A stretch of 64,000 bases of DNA. Source: DASUAS01 sp963750045. Lineage in GTDB: Bacteria > Actinomycetota > Acidimicrobiia > IMCC26256 > DASPTH01. The stretch is from assembly GCA_963750045.1 (NCBI GenBank), contig CAVVPD010000002.1:124001-188000 (forward strand), read 5' to 3'. The position numbers and the translations under genes were made by a program. Shown here one piece after another: positions 18,314 through 26,594 of the stretch (position 1 is its first letter; each line of letters begins with the position of its first letter). Below the pieces are notes generated by a model. That model worked only from the letters and a program-made list of their open reading frames with translations. It ran no database searches and had not been told where the DNA came from.

Positions 18314-19252
18314 CTACTGCGAGCTGCGCGACATGCCGGCGCGTTCGCCGCGGGTCACGAACTTCAGTGCCATCTTGCGGCTGGCTTCGTCGATCATCTC
18401 GTCGCCGAACATCACCGCGCCCCGCCGATCACCCTCGGTGGTGGCCTTCTCGTAGGCCTCGAGGATGTCGAACGCGTGGTCGAATTGCTCCTGCGTCGGG
18501 GTGAACACCTCGTTGATCACCGCGACCTGATCGGGGTGCAGGGCCCACTTGCCGTCGTAGCCGAGGATGCGCGTGCGCATCGCGTAGTCGCGCAGCGCTT
18601 CGATCTCCCGGATCTTGAGGAACGGGCCGTCGATCACCTGCAACCCGTTGGCCCGCCCGGCCATGAGGATCTTCGAGAACACGTAGTGGAAGTGGTCACC
18701 GGGATACTCGGGGATCTGCACACCGCCCGTGAGCACCGGCATCTCGGTGGAGGCGGCGAAGTCGGCGGGACCGAACACGATGGTCTCCATGCGCGACGAC
18801 GCCGCGCAGATCTCCTCCACGTTGATCAGCCCGCGCGCCGTCTCGATCTGCGCCTCGATGCCCACGTGCCCTTCGCGGCCGACGGTCTCCTCGATCTGGG
18901 TGAGGAGCAGGTCGAGCGCGATCACGTCACTCGCCGCCTGCACCTTCGGCAGCATGAGCTCGTCGAGTCGCTCGCCCGCACCCTCGACGACGCTGATGAC
19001 GTCGCGGTACGTCCACTTCGTGTCCCACGCGTTGACACGCACGCAGACGACGGTGTCACCCCAGTCGAGGTCGTTGATGGCGCGCACCACGTTGTCGCGC
19101 GCGGCCTCCTTCTCGAGCGGCGCGACGGAGTCCTCGAGGTCGAGGAACACCATGTCGGCACCCAGGCCGGGCGCCTTGCCCAACATCTTCTCGCTCGAGC
19201 CGGGCACGGCCAGGCACGTACGACGGGGCAAGCTCCGGGATCGTTCGGACAT
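18314..19252 (-). CDS. CitE/HpcH-type lyase, probable malyl-CoA/beta-methylmalyl-CoA lyase
   Basis: 312-residue TIM-barrel lyase. Motifs: RTCLAVPGSSEKML, MVFLDLEDSVAP (metal Glu/Asp), VRVNAWDTKW, IEAQIETARG (metal Glu), FGPADFAAS and GKWALHPDQV. These fit citrate-lyase beta-like enzymes, including the L-malyl-CoA/beta-methylmalyl-CoA lyase of the ethylmalonyl-CoA pathway, giving glyoxylate and propionyl-CoA. The ATG at 19252 is used because residues further upstream are not family-like. The stop abuts the convergent amidohydrolase stop with no gap. Confidence 0.82.
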   Translation of the reverse strand: MSERSRSLPRRTCLAVPGSSEKMLGKAPGLGADMVFLDLEDSVAPLEKEAARDNVVRAINDLDWGDTVVCVRVNAWDTKWTYRDVISVVEGAGERLDELMLPKVQAASDVIALDLLLTQIEETVGREGHVGIEAQIETARGLINVEEICAASSRMETIVFGPADFAASTEMPVLTGGVQIPEYPGDHFHYVFSKILMAGRANGLQVIDGPFLKIREIEALRDYAMRTRILGYDGKWALHPDQVAVINEVFTPTQEQFDHAFDILEAYEKATTEGDRRGAVMFGDEMIDEASRKMALKFVTRGERAGMSRSSQ

Positions 19253-19308
19253 GTGCTGAGGGTAACCGCAACAGCACGGCGATCCGGAGCCCGGCATAGC
19301 CTGACCGC

Positions 19309-20142
19309 ATGGCTGCGGACCTCTCCCTCACCGAGCTCGGCGACGGCGCCTACGCGTGGCTGCTTCCCGGGGGCGAGACCGGCGTCGCCAACGCCGGCGT
19401 CGTCGTCGACGCCGACGGGATCACGGTCATCGACACCCTGATGGTGCGATCACAGTGGGAGCCGTTCGCCGCCGCGGTCGCGGAGCTGGGCCCACCGGTC
19501 CGCCGCGCCATCCTCACCCATGCGCACATCGACCACGTGGGGGGCACCAAGGCGTTTCCCAACGCCGCGGTCTACGGCACGCCGGCCACCAGTGACGCGC
19601 TCGACGAGGCGATGCCGATCGACGGGTACAAGCAGTTCATGCCCGCGTTCGACGAGGAGTTCGACGATCTCGCCGAGCTCGGCACGCGCGCGGTCACCCA
19701 TCTCGTCGAGGGCGCCGCGCAGCTCACGCCCCGCATCGAGGTCCTCCCCGCGCCGGGACACACCGCGGGCGACCTCGTCGTGCTCGTGCCCGACGTCGAC
19801 GTGTGCTTCGCGGGTGACCTCTGCTTCTTCGGCGTGACGCCGCTCGCGTTCCAGGGCGATCCCGCGATGTGGGCCGACGTGCTCGACGCGGTGGTGGAGC
19901 TCGCCGACGTGATCGTGCCCGGGCACGGACCGATCGGCGGCCAAGCCCAGGTGCGCGACCTCCAGGCCTACCTGCGCGCCTGCGTCGCCGCGAACGGCGA
20001 CGTCGCGGCCATCCCGAAGGGCCCGTGGGACGAGTGGATCGACCGCGACCGCGACGTCATCAACGTCGAACGCGCCGCGCTCCTCGCTCGCGGCGACGAC
20101 GCCATGCCCCCGTCGATGTTGAAGGCGATCGGCCTGGCCTGA
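19309..20142 (+). CDS. MBL-fold hydrolase (glyoxalase II-like)
   Basis: 277-residue MBL protein with THAHIDHVGG as the metal motif, then PGHTAGD, CFAGDLCFFG and VPGHGPIGG. The layout resembles glyoxalase II-like and quorum-type hydrolases; the extra C-terminal helices from ~220 are of unknown role. No export signal. It diverges from the CitE-like gene with 56 bases between starts. Substrate unknown. Confidence 0.82.
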   Translation: MAADLSLTELGDGAYAWLLPGGETGVANAGVVVDADGITVIDTLMVRSQWEPFAAAVAELGPPVRRAILTHAHIDHVGGTKAFPNAAVYGTPATSDALDEAMPIDGYKQFMPAFDEEFDDLAELGTRAVTHLVEGAAQLTPRIEVLPAPGHTAGDLVVLVPDVDVCFAGDLCFFGVTPLAFQGDPAMWADVLDAVVELADVIVPGHGPIGGQAQVRDLQAYLRACVAANGDVAAIPKGPWDEWIDRDRDVINVERAALLARGDDAMPPSMLKAIGLA

Positions 20143-20159
20143 ACCGGCCTCCTACCGCA

Positions 20160-20843
20160 CTACCGCACGTGCTCGCGGAAGAAGGCGAGCGTGCGGTTCC
20201 AGGCGGCTTCCGAGTGCTCCTCGTGGTACACCTCGGGGCGGTGGTGGTTGGTGAAGGCGTGCTCGGTACCGGGATACACGAAGAACTCGTAGTCCTTGCC
20301 GAGGCGCCCGAGCTCGGCCTCGAGCGCGGCGACGGCCGGTGGACCCGCGAAGTCGTCGTTCTCGGCGTAGTGCCCCTGGACTGGTGCCTGCAGGCGTGAG
20401 AAGTCCGGCGGCATCGGCCATCCGGCGACGCCGTAGTACGGCGCGACCGCCGCGACGAGTTCCGGCTTCAGGGTCGCCAACCAGAGCGCGAGGGCGCCGC
20501 CCATGCAGAAGCCGATGACGCCGACGCCCTTCGACGTGACCGCCGGGTGTGCGACGAGGTGCCCGACCGCACCCGACATGTCCTTGGCCGCCTGCTCGAT
20601 GTTCAGCGACATCATGAGCTTGCCCGCCTCGTCGGGCTCCTTCGTCACCACGCCGCGATAGATGTCGGGAGCCAAGGCGACGAACCCCTCCGACGCGAAG
20701 CGGTCGCACACCTCTTTGATCTGGTCGTTGATGCCCCACCACTCCTGGAGCACGACGACACCCGGGCCCGAGCCCGCGGCGGGAAGGGCCAGATACCCCC
20801 GACCCTCGGTGCCGTTGCTCGGGAAGTCGACCAGCTCACCCAT
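20160..20843 (-). CDS. Dienelactone hydrolase family protein
   Basis: 227-residue alpha/beta hydrolase. Catalytic set visible: Cys113 in GFCMGG, Asp163 or Asp164 in ENDDF and His195 in TEHAF; the oxyanion-side stretch QEWWGIND is typical of dienelactone hydrolase. Reaction: opening of dienelactones or related enol-lactones in aromatic breakdown; many relatives act on other esters. Converges with the MBL gene (17 bases apart). Confidence 0.87.
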   Translation of the reverse strand: MGELVDFPSNGTEGRGYLALPAAGSGPGVVVLQEWWGINDQIKEVCDRFASEGFVALAPDIYRGVVTKEPDEAGKLMMSLNIEQAAKDMSGAVGHLVAHPAVTSKGVGVIGFCMGGALALWLATLKPELVAAVAPYYGVAGWPMPPDFSRLQAPVQGHYAENDDFAGPPAVAALEAELGRLGKDYEFFVYPGTEHAFTNHHRPEVYHEEHSEAAWNRTLAFFREHVR

Positions 20844-20940
20844 GTGAATCTCCCTGTCTCGTCGCGCGGAGGCTACGCGCTACCGTCGTGCCGTTCCAGA
20901 AGGTGCCCGTTCCGGACGCACTCGTTCGCGGAGGCCAGGC

Positions 20941-21420
20941 GTGGCGAAGAACCCCGACCCGAACATCAAGCTCGCCAGCACCAAGGGCGTGGCTCGGACG
21001 CTCGACGACTGGTCGACGATGTTCCACCTGTGTCTCGTGATCCTGCCGCCGCGGCCGGAGGCCGCACGGTTCATCCCGATCGCCAAGCGCATCTTCCAGG
21101 TGTTCGGCGACGCCGACTGCCGCACCGCGTTCTGCGTCGTCGGCAACGAGTTCATCGCCCGTGGCGTCCTCGGCGACGCCGAAGACGACTACCTCTCGTT
21201 CGTGGATCCGGGTGGCGAGTTCGTCGCCAGCCTCGGGCTCACCCATCTCCCGGCGTTCGTCCACCTCCGCCAGGACACCACGCTCGTCGCCGCGGCCGAG
21301 GGCTGGGACCCGAACGCCTGGCAGGCGGTGGCCAAGGAGGTCGCCAAGGCGATGGCGTGGAGCGTGCCCACCGTGGCCGGTCCGGACGACCCGCCGGCGA
21401 CGCCCGGTTGGCCGGTCTGA
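20941..21420 (+). CDS. Conserved hypothetical protein, possible thioredoxin-like fold
   Basis: 159 residues, not recognised with confidence. The order LCLVILPPRPEAARFIPIAK, CRTAFCVVGN, then GLTHLPAFVHLRQD, with a proline where thioredoxin folds have cis-Pro, suggests a thioredoxin-like domain lacking a CXXC motif. No signal peptide. GTG start at 20941. Neighbours give no clear link. A redox role is doubtful because active-site cysteines are missing. Confidence 0.6.
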   Translation: MAKNPDPNIKLASTKGVARTLDDWSTMFHLCLVILPPRPEAARFIPIAKRIFQVFGDADCRTAFCVVGNEFIARGVLGDAEDDYLSFVDPGGEFVASLGLTHLPAFVHLRQDTTLVAAAEGWDPNAWQAVAKEVAKAMAWSVPTVAGPDDPPATPGWPV

Positions 21421-21530
21421 CGCTCCCGAGTTGTCGGGGAGTTGAACATCCCCCCTGACCTGGCCGAATGCCGAAAACCGCCCGTAGGATGCTGGCGGGG
21501 GGCACGCGGGTTCGCTAGGGTTTCCTGGAT

Positions 21531-21559
21531 TCCGTACCCCGGTGTGCCTGGAGTACGGA
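21531..21559 (+). promoter_or_regulatory. Hairpin in the leader of the NlpC/P60 gene
   Basis: TCCGTAC and GTACGGA form a perfect 7-base stem with a 15-base loop, about 80 bases before the NlpC/P60 start. No T-run follows, so it is not a standard terminator. The 218-base region 21421-21638 holds no gene and is less GC-rich than its flanks. Cell-wall hydrolase genes in actinobacteria often have long regulated leaders; I could not match a known riboswitch. Confidence 0.3.
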
Positions 21560-21638
21560 TCTGTTGTTGTTGGGCGTCAATGTTGTTCACAGCCGTGTTC
21601 AGCAAGGACCGAAACGGCCTCGCCGGAGGAGTCCCCGT

Positions 21639-22739
21639 ATGAACCGCCGTGCGTTTCGGCTCGTGCCAGTCGCCCTCGTCCTCGTGACGGTGGGTGCGCT
21701 GCTGGCACCGGCGGCGGCGACGGCAGACCCGATCGCCGACAAGCAGGCGGAAGCCGCCCAGCTCGAAGCGCAGATCAGCAGCAACGCCGAGAAGCTCAGC
21801 ACCCTCAACGAGCAGATCAACTCCGCGCAGAACCAACTCGCCGAGGCCAACGCCGCGATCAAGGCCGCCGACGACCTCGTCGCCGCCGCGCAGGCGAAGA
21901 CCAAGGAGCTGCGCTCCGAGGTCGCCCGCCGCGCCGCTGCCGTCTACACCCAGAGCGGCTCCACGGGCGGCGTCGAGGAGCTCGACTCGGCGAACGCCCA
22001 GGACCTGTCCACGAAGCAGAAGTACAGCTCGTTGGCGGCCCAGCGCGACCAGCAGATCGTCAACCAGCTCGCCCGGGCCAAGGAACAGCTCGCGGTGCGC
22101 AAGGCCGACGCCGAGCAGGCACGCCAGACCGCGCAGCAGCAGCAGGACGCCATCCAGGCGCAGAAGGACAAGCTCGACGCGGGTCAAGCTGATCTGGTCA
22201 AGCTGCAGTCCAAGGTCACGGGCGAGCTCACCGCCCTCGTCCAGAAGGCCGAAGAAGAGCGCCAGGCGCGTGAGGCGGCCGCGGCACGCGCGGAGTACAA
22301 CCTGCTGGTGCAGAGCACACCCGCCACCTCCGGCGGTGGCGGGACCGGAGGCGGCGGAAGCAGCGGTGGTGGTGGCCCGTCGGCGACGCCGCCACCCTCG
22401 AGCGGCAGTGTCGGCGCGGTGCTCGCCTACGCCTACGCCCAGCTCGGCAAGCCCTACTGCTACGCCGGTGTCGGCCCCGGCTGCTACGACTGCTCCGGCC
22501 TCACCATGATGGCGTGGGCGCAGGCGGGCGTGATGATGTCGCACGGGTCCTACGACCAGCAGGCCTCGTTCCCGAGCGTCTCGATGGACCAGCTCCAACC
22601 CGGCGACCTGGTCTTCTGGGACGGCCACGTGGGGATCTACGTAGGAGACGGCAGCGTGCTCCATGCGCCCCATTCGGGGACCGTGGTCCAGATCACGCCG
22701 ATCTGGCCGGGCGTCATCGGCGCCGTCCGCCCCGGCTGA
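21639..22739 (+). CDS. Secreted NlpC/P60 peptidoglycan endopeptidase with coiled coil
   Basis: 366 residues. A Sec signal peptide (~1-30, ending APAAATA) precedes a long coiled coil (~35-225, rich in Ala/Gln/Lys/Glu). A Gly/Ser linker (~230-250) leads to the NlpC/P60 domain: catalytic Cys ~285 in CYDCSGL, His ~329 in WDGHVGIYVG, and a third polar residue near HAPHSG. It would cut peptide cross-links in the wall, as in RipA/PcsB-type enzymes of cell separation. The ATG at 21639 has GGAGGA upstream and begins the signal peptide. Confidence 0.87.
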   Translation: MNRRAFRLVPVALVLVTVGALLAPAAATADPIADKQAEAAQLEAQISSNAEKLSTLNEQINSAQNQLAEANAAIKAADDLVAAAQAKTKELRSEVARRAAAVYTQSGSTGGVEELDSANAQDLSTKQKYSSLAAQRDQQIVNQLARAKEQLAVRKADAEQARQTAQQQQDAIQAQKDKLDAGQADLVKLQSKVTGELTALVQKAEEERQAREAAAARAEYNLLVQSTPATSGGGGTGGGGSSGGGGPSATPPPSSGSVGAVLAYAYAQLGKPYCYAGVGPGCYDCSGLTMMAWAQAGVMMSHGSYDQQASFPSVSMDQLQPGDLVFWDGHVGIYVGDGSVLHAPHSGTVVQITPIWPGVIGAVRPG

Positions 22740-22791
22740 TCCCGCCGCACCCACGAACCGGCGTCGTTCGAGGCCCCGATAGGGTGCTTCG

Positions 22792-23861
22792 ATGACGCAG
22801 GTTGGCGACGGGATTCGGCTCACCGAGTTCTCGCACGGCGCCGGTTGCGCGTGCAAGCTGTCCCCCGCCGACCTGCGGACGATTCTCGGGCTGGTGGGCG
22901 GGTTGGGAGACCCGCCGGACGATCCCGACCTGCTGGTCGGCCTCGACACCGCCGACGACGCCGCGGTCTACCGGCTGCGCGACGACATCGCCATCGTCGT
23001 CACCACCGACTTCTTCACGCCGATCGTCGACGACCCCTACGACTGGGGACGGATCGCGGCCACGAACGCGTTGTCGGACGTCTACGCGATGGGTGGCGCG
23101 CCGCTCCTCGCGCTCAACCTCGTCGCGTGGCCCCGCGAGGGCCTGGCCTTCGAGCTGCTCGCACGCGTGCTCGAGGGCGCCAACGACGTCGTACGCGCCG
23201 CCGGCGCCCTCGTCGGGGGCGGCCACTCGATCGACGACCCGGAACCGAAGTTCGGCCTCGCGGTCGTCGGCACCGTCGATCCGGCGCGTGTCCTCACGAA
23301 CCGTGGTGCGCTCGCGGGAGACGTGCTCGTGCTCACCAAGCCCATCGGGCTCGGCGTCATCTCCACCGCGCTGAAGCGCGGCGCGGCCCCGCCGCCGCTC
23401 GTCGACGAGGCCGTCCGCGTGATGACCACGTTGAACGCGGCGCGCGGGACGCCGCGCTCGCGGTCGGAGGCGCACTGCACGCGGCGACCGACGTCACCGG
23501 CTTCGGGCTGCTCGGGCACCTCCGCGAGATGCTCGTCGGGTCCGGCCTCGCGGCACACGTGGACGCCACCGCGGTGCCCGTCATCGACGGTGTGCGCGCG
23601 CTGCTCGCCGGCGGGATGGTCGCCGGCGGCACGCAACGCAACCATGCGTTCGTCGACGAGTCGGTCGCATGGAACGGCCTCGCGCCGGAGGAGCAACTGC
23701 TCCTCGCCGACGCGCAGACCTCCGGCGGGCTGCTGCTCGCCGTCGCGCCCGACGCGGCCGACGCGCTCGTCCGCGAGCTCGGCACGCGCGGCACGCTCGC
23801 GTCCGCGATCGTCGGTGCCACCGCGCCCGGCGATGCCGGGCACATCACGATCAGGGGATGA
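22792..23861 (+). CDS. selD: Selenide, water dikinase, one apparent frameshift
   Basis: Makes selenophosphate from selenide and ATP. The N-terminus has the catalytic GAGCACK (Cys19, Lys22), with Cys, not Sec, at the active site. Later blocks: VTTDFFTPIVDDPYDWG, GGHSIDDPEPKFGL, then TDVTGFGLLGHL and DAQTSGGLL. The frame breaks at 23436-23448 in a GCGGCGCGCG run; one added base restores LNAAARDAALAVGGALHAAT. Full family length (~355). Selenophosphate serves selenocysteine or 2-selenouridine tRNA; SelA, SelB and SelU are not seen here. It overlaps the convergent fusion gene by 11 bases. Confidence 0.87.
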
Positions 23862-24864
23862 CGAGCATCCCCAGCTCCGCCTCGAGCTGGGGACGGGGCT
23901 TGGCCCCCAGCGACGTGCGCTCCATCCGGCCGTTGCGGAACAACCCGATGAGCGGGATGCTCTGCACCTCGTACTCCTGGGCCAGCGCCGGCTCCTCGTC
24001 GATGTTGACCTTCACGACCTTGTAGGAGCCCTCACGCATCGCCGCGATCTGCTCGACGATGGGCCCGACCTGTCGGCAGGGGCCGCACCAGGGCGCCCAG
24101 AAGTCGACGATCACGGGCAGATCGGAGCCGAGCACCTCGGTCGGGAAGCTGGTCGTGGTCACCGACTTCACCAACCCCTCGGGCGGCGGCTCGGGGAGCG
24201 GCTCGGAGGGTCGCTCCCCCGCCCGCACGGCGGCGAGCCAGCCCTGGGCCTGCTGCACGCTCTCCAGGGCCACCTCGTGGCCCATCGGGAACTCGGCGAA
24301 CACCACGGGGACGCCGGCACCCGAGAGCACCTTGGCCAGCTCCCGGGTCCCGGCGACGGGGACCATCGGGTCGTCCGTGCCGTGCTGGAGCAGGACCGCG
24401 ACCTCACGCGCCGCCTCGAGGTCGACCTGGAGCACCCGGGGCGGCACGAAGGGGCTCATGGCGAGCACGCCGGCGGGCCGGGTGCGGTCGCTCGGGCCGA
24501 GGGCCAGCGCGAGCGCCAGTCCCGCACCCTGGGAGAACCCGCCGACCACCGCCTGGTCACGCGCCAACCCGTGCTCGGCGCACGCGGCGTCGAGCAGGTC
24601 GTCGACGGCGGCGAGCGCCTCGGCGAAACCGGCGGCGAGCGCAGCCTCCGGGTCGGCCTGCTCTGCCAGCGCGGTCATGTCGAACCACGAGAACCCGGGC
24701 GGCGCGGCGACGGGACCGCGCGGCAGCACCGTCACGAACCGACCCTCGGGGTCGAGGTAGCTCAGGAGGCCACCGAGGTCTTGCTCGTCGGCGCCGAAGC
24801 CGTGCAGGAGCAGCAGGAGGCGATCGGACGCGCTCCCCTGCACCACGTTGGTCACCAGGTCCAT
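23851..24864 (-). CDS. Carboxylesterase/phospholipase-type hydrolase fused to thioredoxin
   Basis: 337 residues in two domains. Residues ~1-215 are an alpha/beta hydrolase of the acyl-protein thioesterase type: LLHGFGADEQDL, nucleophile Ser111 in GGFSQG, Asp165 in GTDDP, His196 in MGHEV. After a Pro/Glu-rich linker (~216-230), residues ~235-337 form a complete thioredoxin with WAPWCGPC (Cys260, Cys263) and cis-proline in QSIPLIG. No signal peptide, so cytoplasmic. The ATG at 24864 is where family similarity begins. The frame is continuous through both domains, so the fusion is not an indel artefact. The role is unknown; a redox-linked deacylase is inference. Confidence 0.85.
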   Translation of the reverse strand: MDLVTNVVQGSASDRLLLLLHGFGADEQDLGGLLSYLDPEGRFVTVLPRGPVAAPPGFSWFDMTALAEQADPEAALAAGFAEALAAVDDLLDAACAEHGLARDQAVVGGFSQGAGLALALALGPSDRTRPAGVLAMSPFVPPRVLQVDLEAAREVAVLLQHGTDDPMVPVAGTRELAKVLSGAGVPVVFAEFPMGHEVALESVQQAQGWLAAVRAGERPSEPLPEPPPEGLVKSVTTTSFPTEVLGSDLPVIVDFWAPWCGPCRQVGPIVEQIAAMREGSYKVVKVNIDEEPALAQEYEVQSIPLIGLFRNGRMERTSLGAKPRPQLEAELGMLVIP

Positions 24865-24895
24865 CAGGATTCTCCCTACGACGGTGGTCGAACGT

Positions 24896-25714
24896 TCAGA
24901 ACAGGTAGTTGAGCTGGTGGACGACCTGCCCACCGAGCTCCACGTCACCGTCGAGGGCGACGGTGCCGAGCACCAGCGCCTCCGACGGGTCCGTACGCCC
25001 GGACGCGAGCCGGCTGTAGGTCTCGGCGTCGAGGGTGACGGTGACAGTCGGCTCGTCGGGGAGCGCCTCGAGCGCCCGGGCGCGGCCGTCGACCACGCCG
25101 ACGGCGGTGGTACGGGCGAGCGGGCCGGTCAAGACGAGCACGACGGTGGAACCGTCGGAGGCCCCCACCTTCTTCCCGACCACGTAGGGCAACACGTCGA
25201 CCATCATCGAGAGCGCCAGCTCGGCCGCGGGCGAATCGAGGTCACCGGGGCGCTTGACCGCGCGGCGCATGTCCTGTTCGTGCACCCAGGAGTCGAAGAT
25301 CCGGAACGGGAGGAGGCTGCGCACGGTGCCGGGACCCATCGGGGTCCACGACTCGGCGTCGAAGCCGGCGGTGTCGAGCGCCCGGAGCTGCTCGATCCGC
25401 TCCCGGGTCGCGGCTCGGAACTCCACCAGGGCGTCGGCGCCGGTCCAGGCGCGGCGCGACTCGATCCAGCGCTCGTTGGCCGCGCCGGCGTCGTTCTTCA
25501 CGTGCGGGAGGTCTTCGGGGACGTCTTCGGCGGGAAGCGGATCGCCGAGGATGAACCGTTCGAGCGCGGTCAGGTGCACGAGGTTGTCCTGCACCGTCCA
25601 GCCCGGGCACTCGGTCGGGCGCTTCCACTCCGTCTCGTCGAGGTCGCTCGCGAACCCGTCGATGGAACCCCAGACGTGTTCGAGCATGTCGACCAACTGC
25701 TCATCCGTCGCCAT
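24896..25714 (-). CDS. Maleylpyruvate isomerase/DinB-family protein (mycothiol-type)
   Basis: 272-residue DinB-like four-helix protein of the group that uses mycothiol in actinobacteria. N-terminal ECPGWTVQDNLVHLTALERF holds the metal/thiol-binding His, with a second cluster FDSWVHEQDMRRAV. The C-terminal half is the SCP2-like beta domain common in this family. The exact reaction (isomerase or thiol S-transferase) is unknown. It starts at ATG 25714 and ends 31 bases before the fusion gene's start, likely one transcript. Confidence 0.8.
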   Translation of the reverse strand: MATDEQLVDMLEHVWGSIDGFASDLDETEWKRPTECPGWTVQDNLVHLTALERFILGDPLPAEDVPEDLPHVKNDAGAANERWIESRRAWTGADALVEFRAATRERIEQLRALDTAGFDAESWTPMGPGTVRSLLPFRIFDSWVHEQDMRRAVKRPGDLDSPAAELALSMMVDVLPYVVGKKVGASDGSTVVLVLTGPLARTTAVGVVDGRARALEALPDEPTVTVTLDAETYSRLASGRTDPSEALVLGTVALDGDVELGGQVVHQLNYLF

Positions 25715-25763
25715 CGGTGCTCCTCGTTCGGCCCGTCTCGATCAGCCGGCTCATCGTGGCACG

Positions 25764-26570
25764 TCAGGGCGAGCGGAGTCGCACGCGTCGGACCGCGTGA
25801 TCAGGTCCCTTCTCCAGGATCACGTCGCAGCCGTCACGCGTCGGGAGGATGTGCTCGTGGAGGTTCACATGGTTGATCGCGACCCAGACCTGCCGCGCGA
25901 CTTCCGCCACCTCGGCGTCCCTGAAGCCGCTGAAGGAGCGGAAGAACGACGATCCGTCGGATCGCGCTTCCGCGCACAGCTCGAGGAACCGGGCGACGTA
26001 CCAGTCCTCGATGTCCGATTCCTCGGCATCGAGATACACGGAGAGGTCGACATGGTGGTCGGGAAACGGGAGACCCTCGAGGATCAGGACCGACGGCCGG
26101 CGCACCACCTGCGCCGCGCCGCCGACGACGTCGTAGGTACGGTGCGAGTACACGGGTGCGCTGACCTCCGCCGCGCCCGAGCGCACCGCGGCCAGAAAGG
26201 CGACGAGCGTTTCGTGGTCGAACGTCTCGGGGAAGCCCTTGCGGTCGGCGAGGCCCCGCGCCGCGAGGACGCGGTTCGGGAACAGGAAGCCGTCGGTGCC
26301 CACGACGTCGACGGCCTGCGCCGGCTGCCCGGACCCGAGCACGGAGGCGAGCGCGGCAGCCGCCGCGCTCTTGCCCACGGCCACGCTCCCGGTGATGGCC
26401 ACCACGAACGGCTGCGCGTCCATCGCGCGCGTGCCGATCAGATCCGCGAGCGGGAGGTACACGTCGGCCAGCTCGGTCACGGGGACCGCGCCCACCGGGC
26501 CGGAAATCCGCCGGACCGAGCGCCGCGACCGCGCCCACTGCTCACGGTCGTACTCCTCGAAGCGCGCCAC
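25764..26570 (-). CDS. coaA: Pantothenate kinase, type I
   Basis: First step of coenzyme A synthesis: phosphorylates pantothenate. The P-loop GSVAVGKS (~61-68), then VVGTDGFLFPN, RKGFPETFDHE, YSHRTYDVV and the C-terminal VNLHEHILPTR are CoaA signatures. About 268 residues against ~310 for E. coli. The start is unclear: I use GTG at 26570, with a TTG three codons earlier as an alternative; no strong ribosome site is seen. A supply of CoA fits the many CoA-dependent genes nearby, but there is no operon link. Confidence 0.85.
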   Translation of the reverse strand: MARFEEYDREQWARSRRSVRRISGPVGAVPVTELADVYLPLADLIGTRAMDAQPFVVAITGSVAVGKSAAAAALASVLGSGQPAQAVDVVGTDGFLFPNRVLAARGLADRKGFPETFDHETLVAFLAAVRSGAAEVSAPVYSHRTYDVVGGAAQVVRRPSVLILEGLPFPDHHVDLSVYLDAEESDIEDWYVARFLELCAEARSDGSSFFRSFSGFRDAEVAEVARQVWVAINHVNLHEHILPTRDGCDVILEKGPDHAVRRVRLRSP

Positions 26571-26594
26571 GGTGCACAAGTTACGGCGCAGGAA

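Noticed and set aside
21421..21638. Cyclic-di-AMP (ydaO-type) riboswitch before the NlpC/P60 gene
   Set aside because: Context is right for one, but the conserved GGGGGACCCA-type core is not present.
23436..23448. Selenocysteine or programmed frameshift in selD
   Set aside because: The active site is Cys and no slippery heptamer or stem is evident; the same kind of break recurs in unrelated genes, so an indel is simpler.
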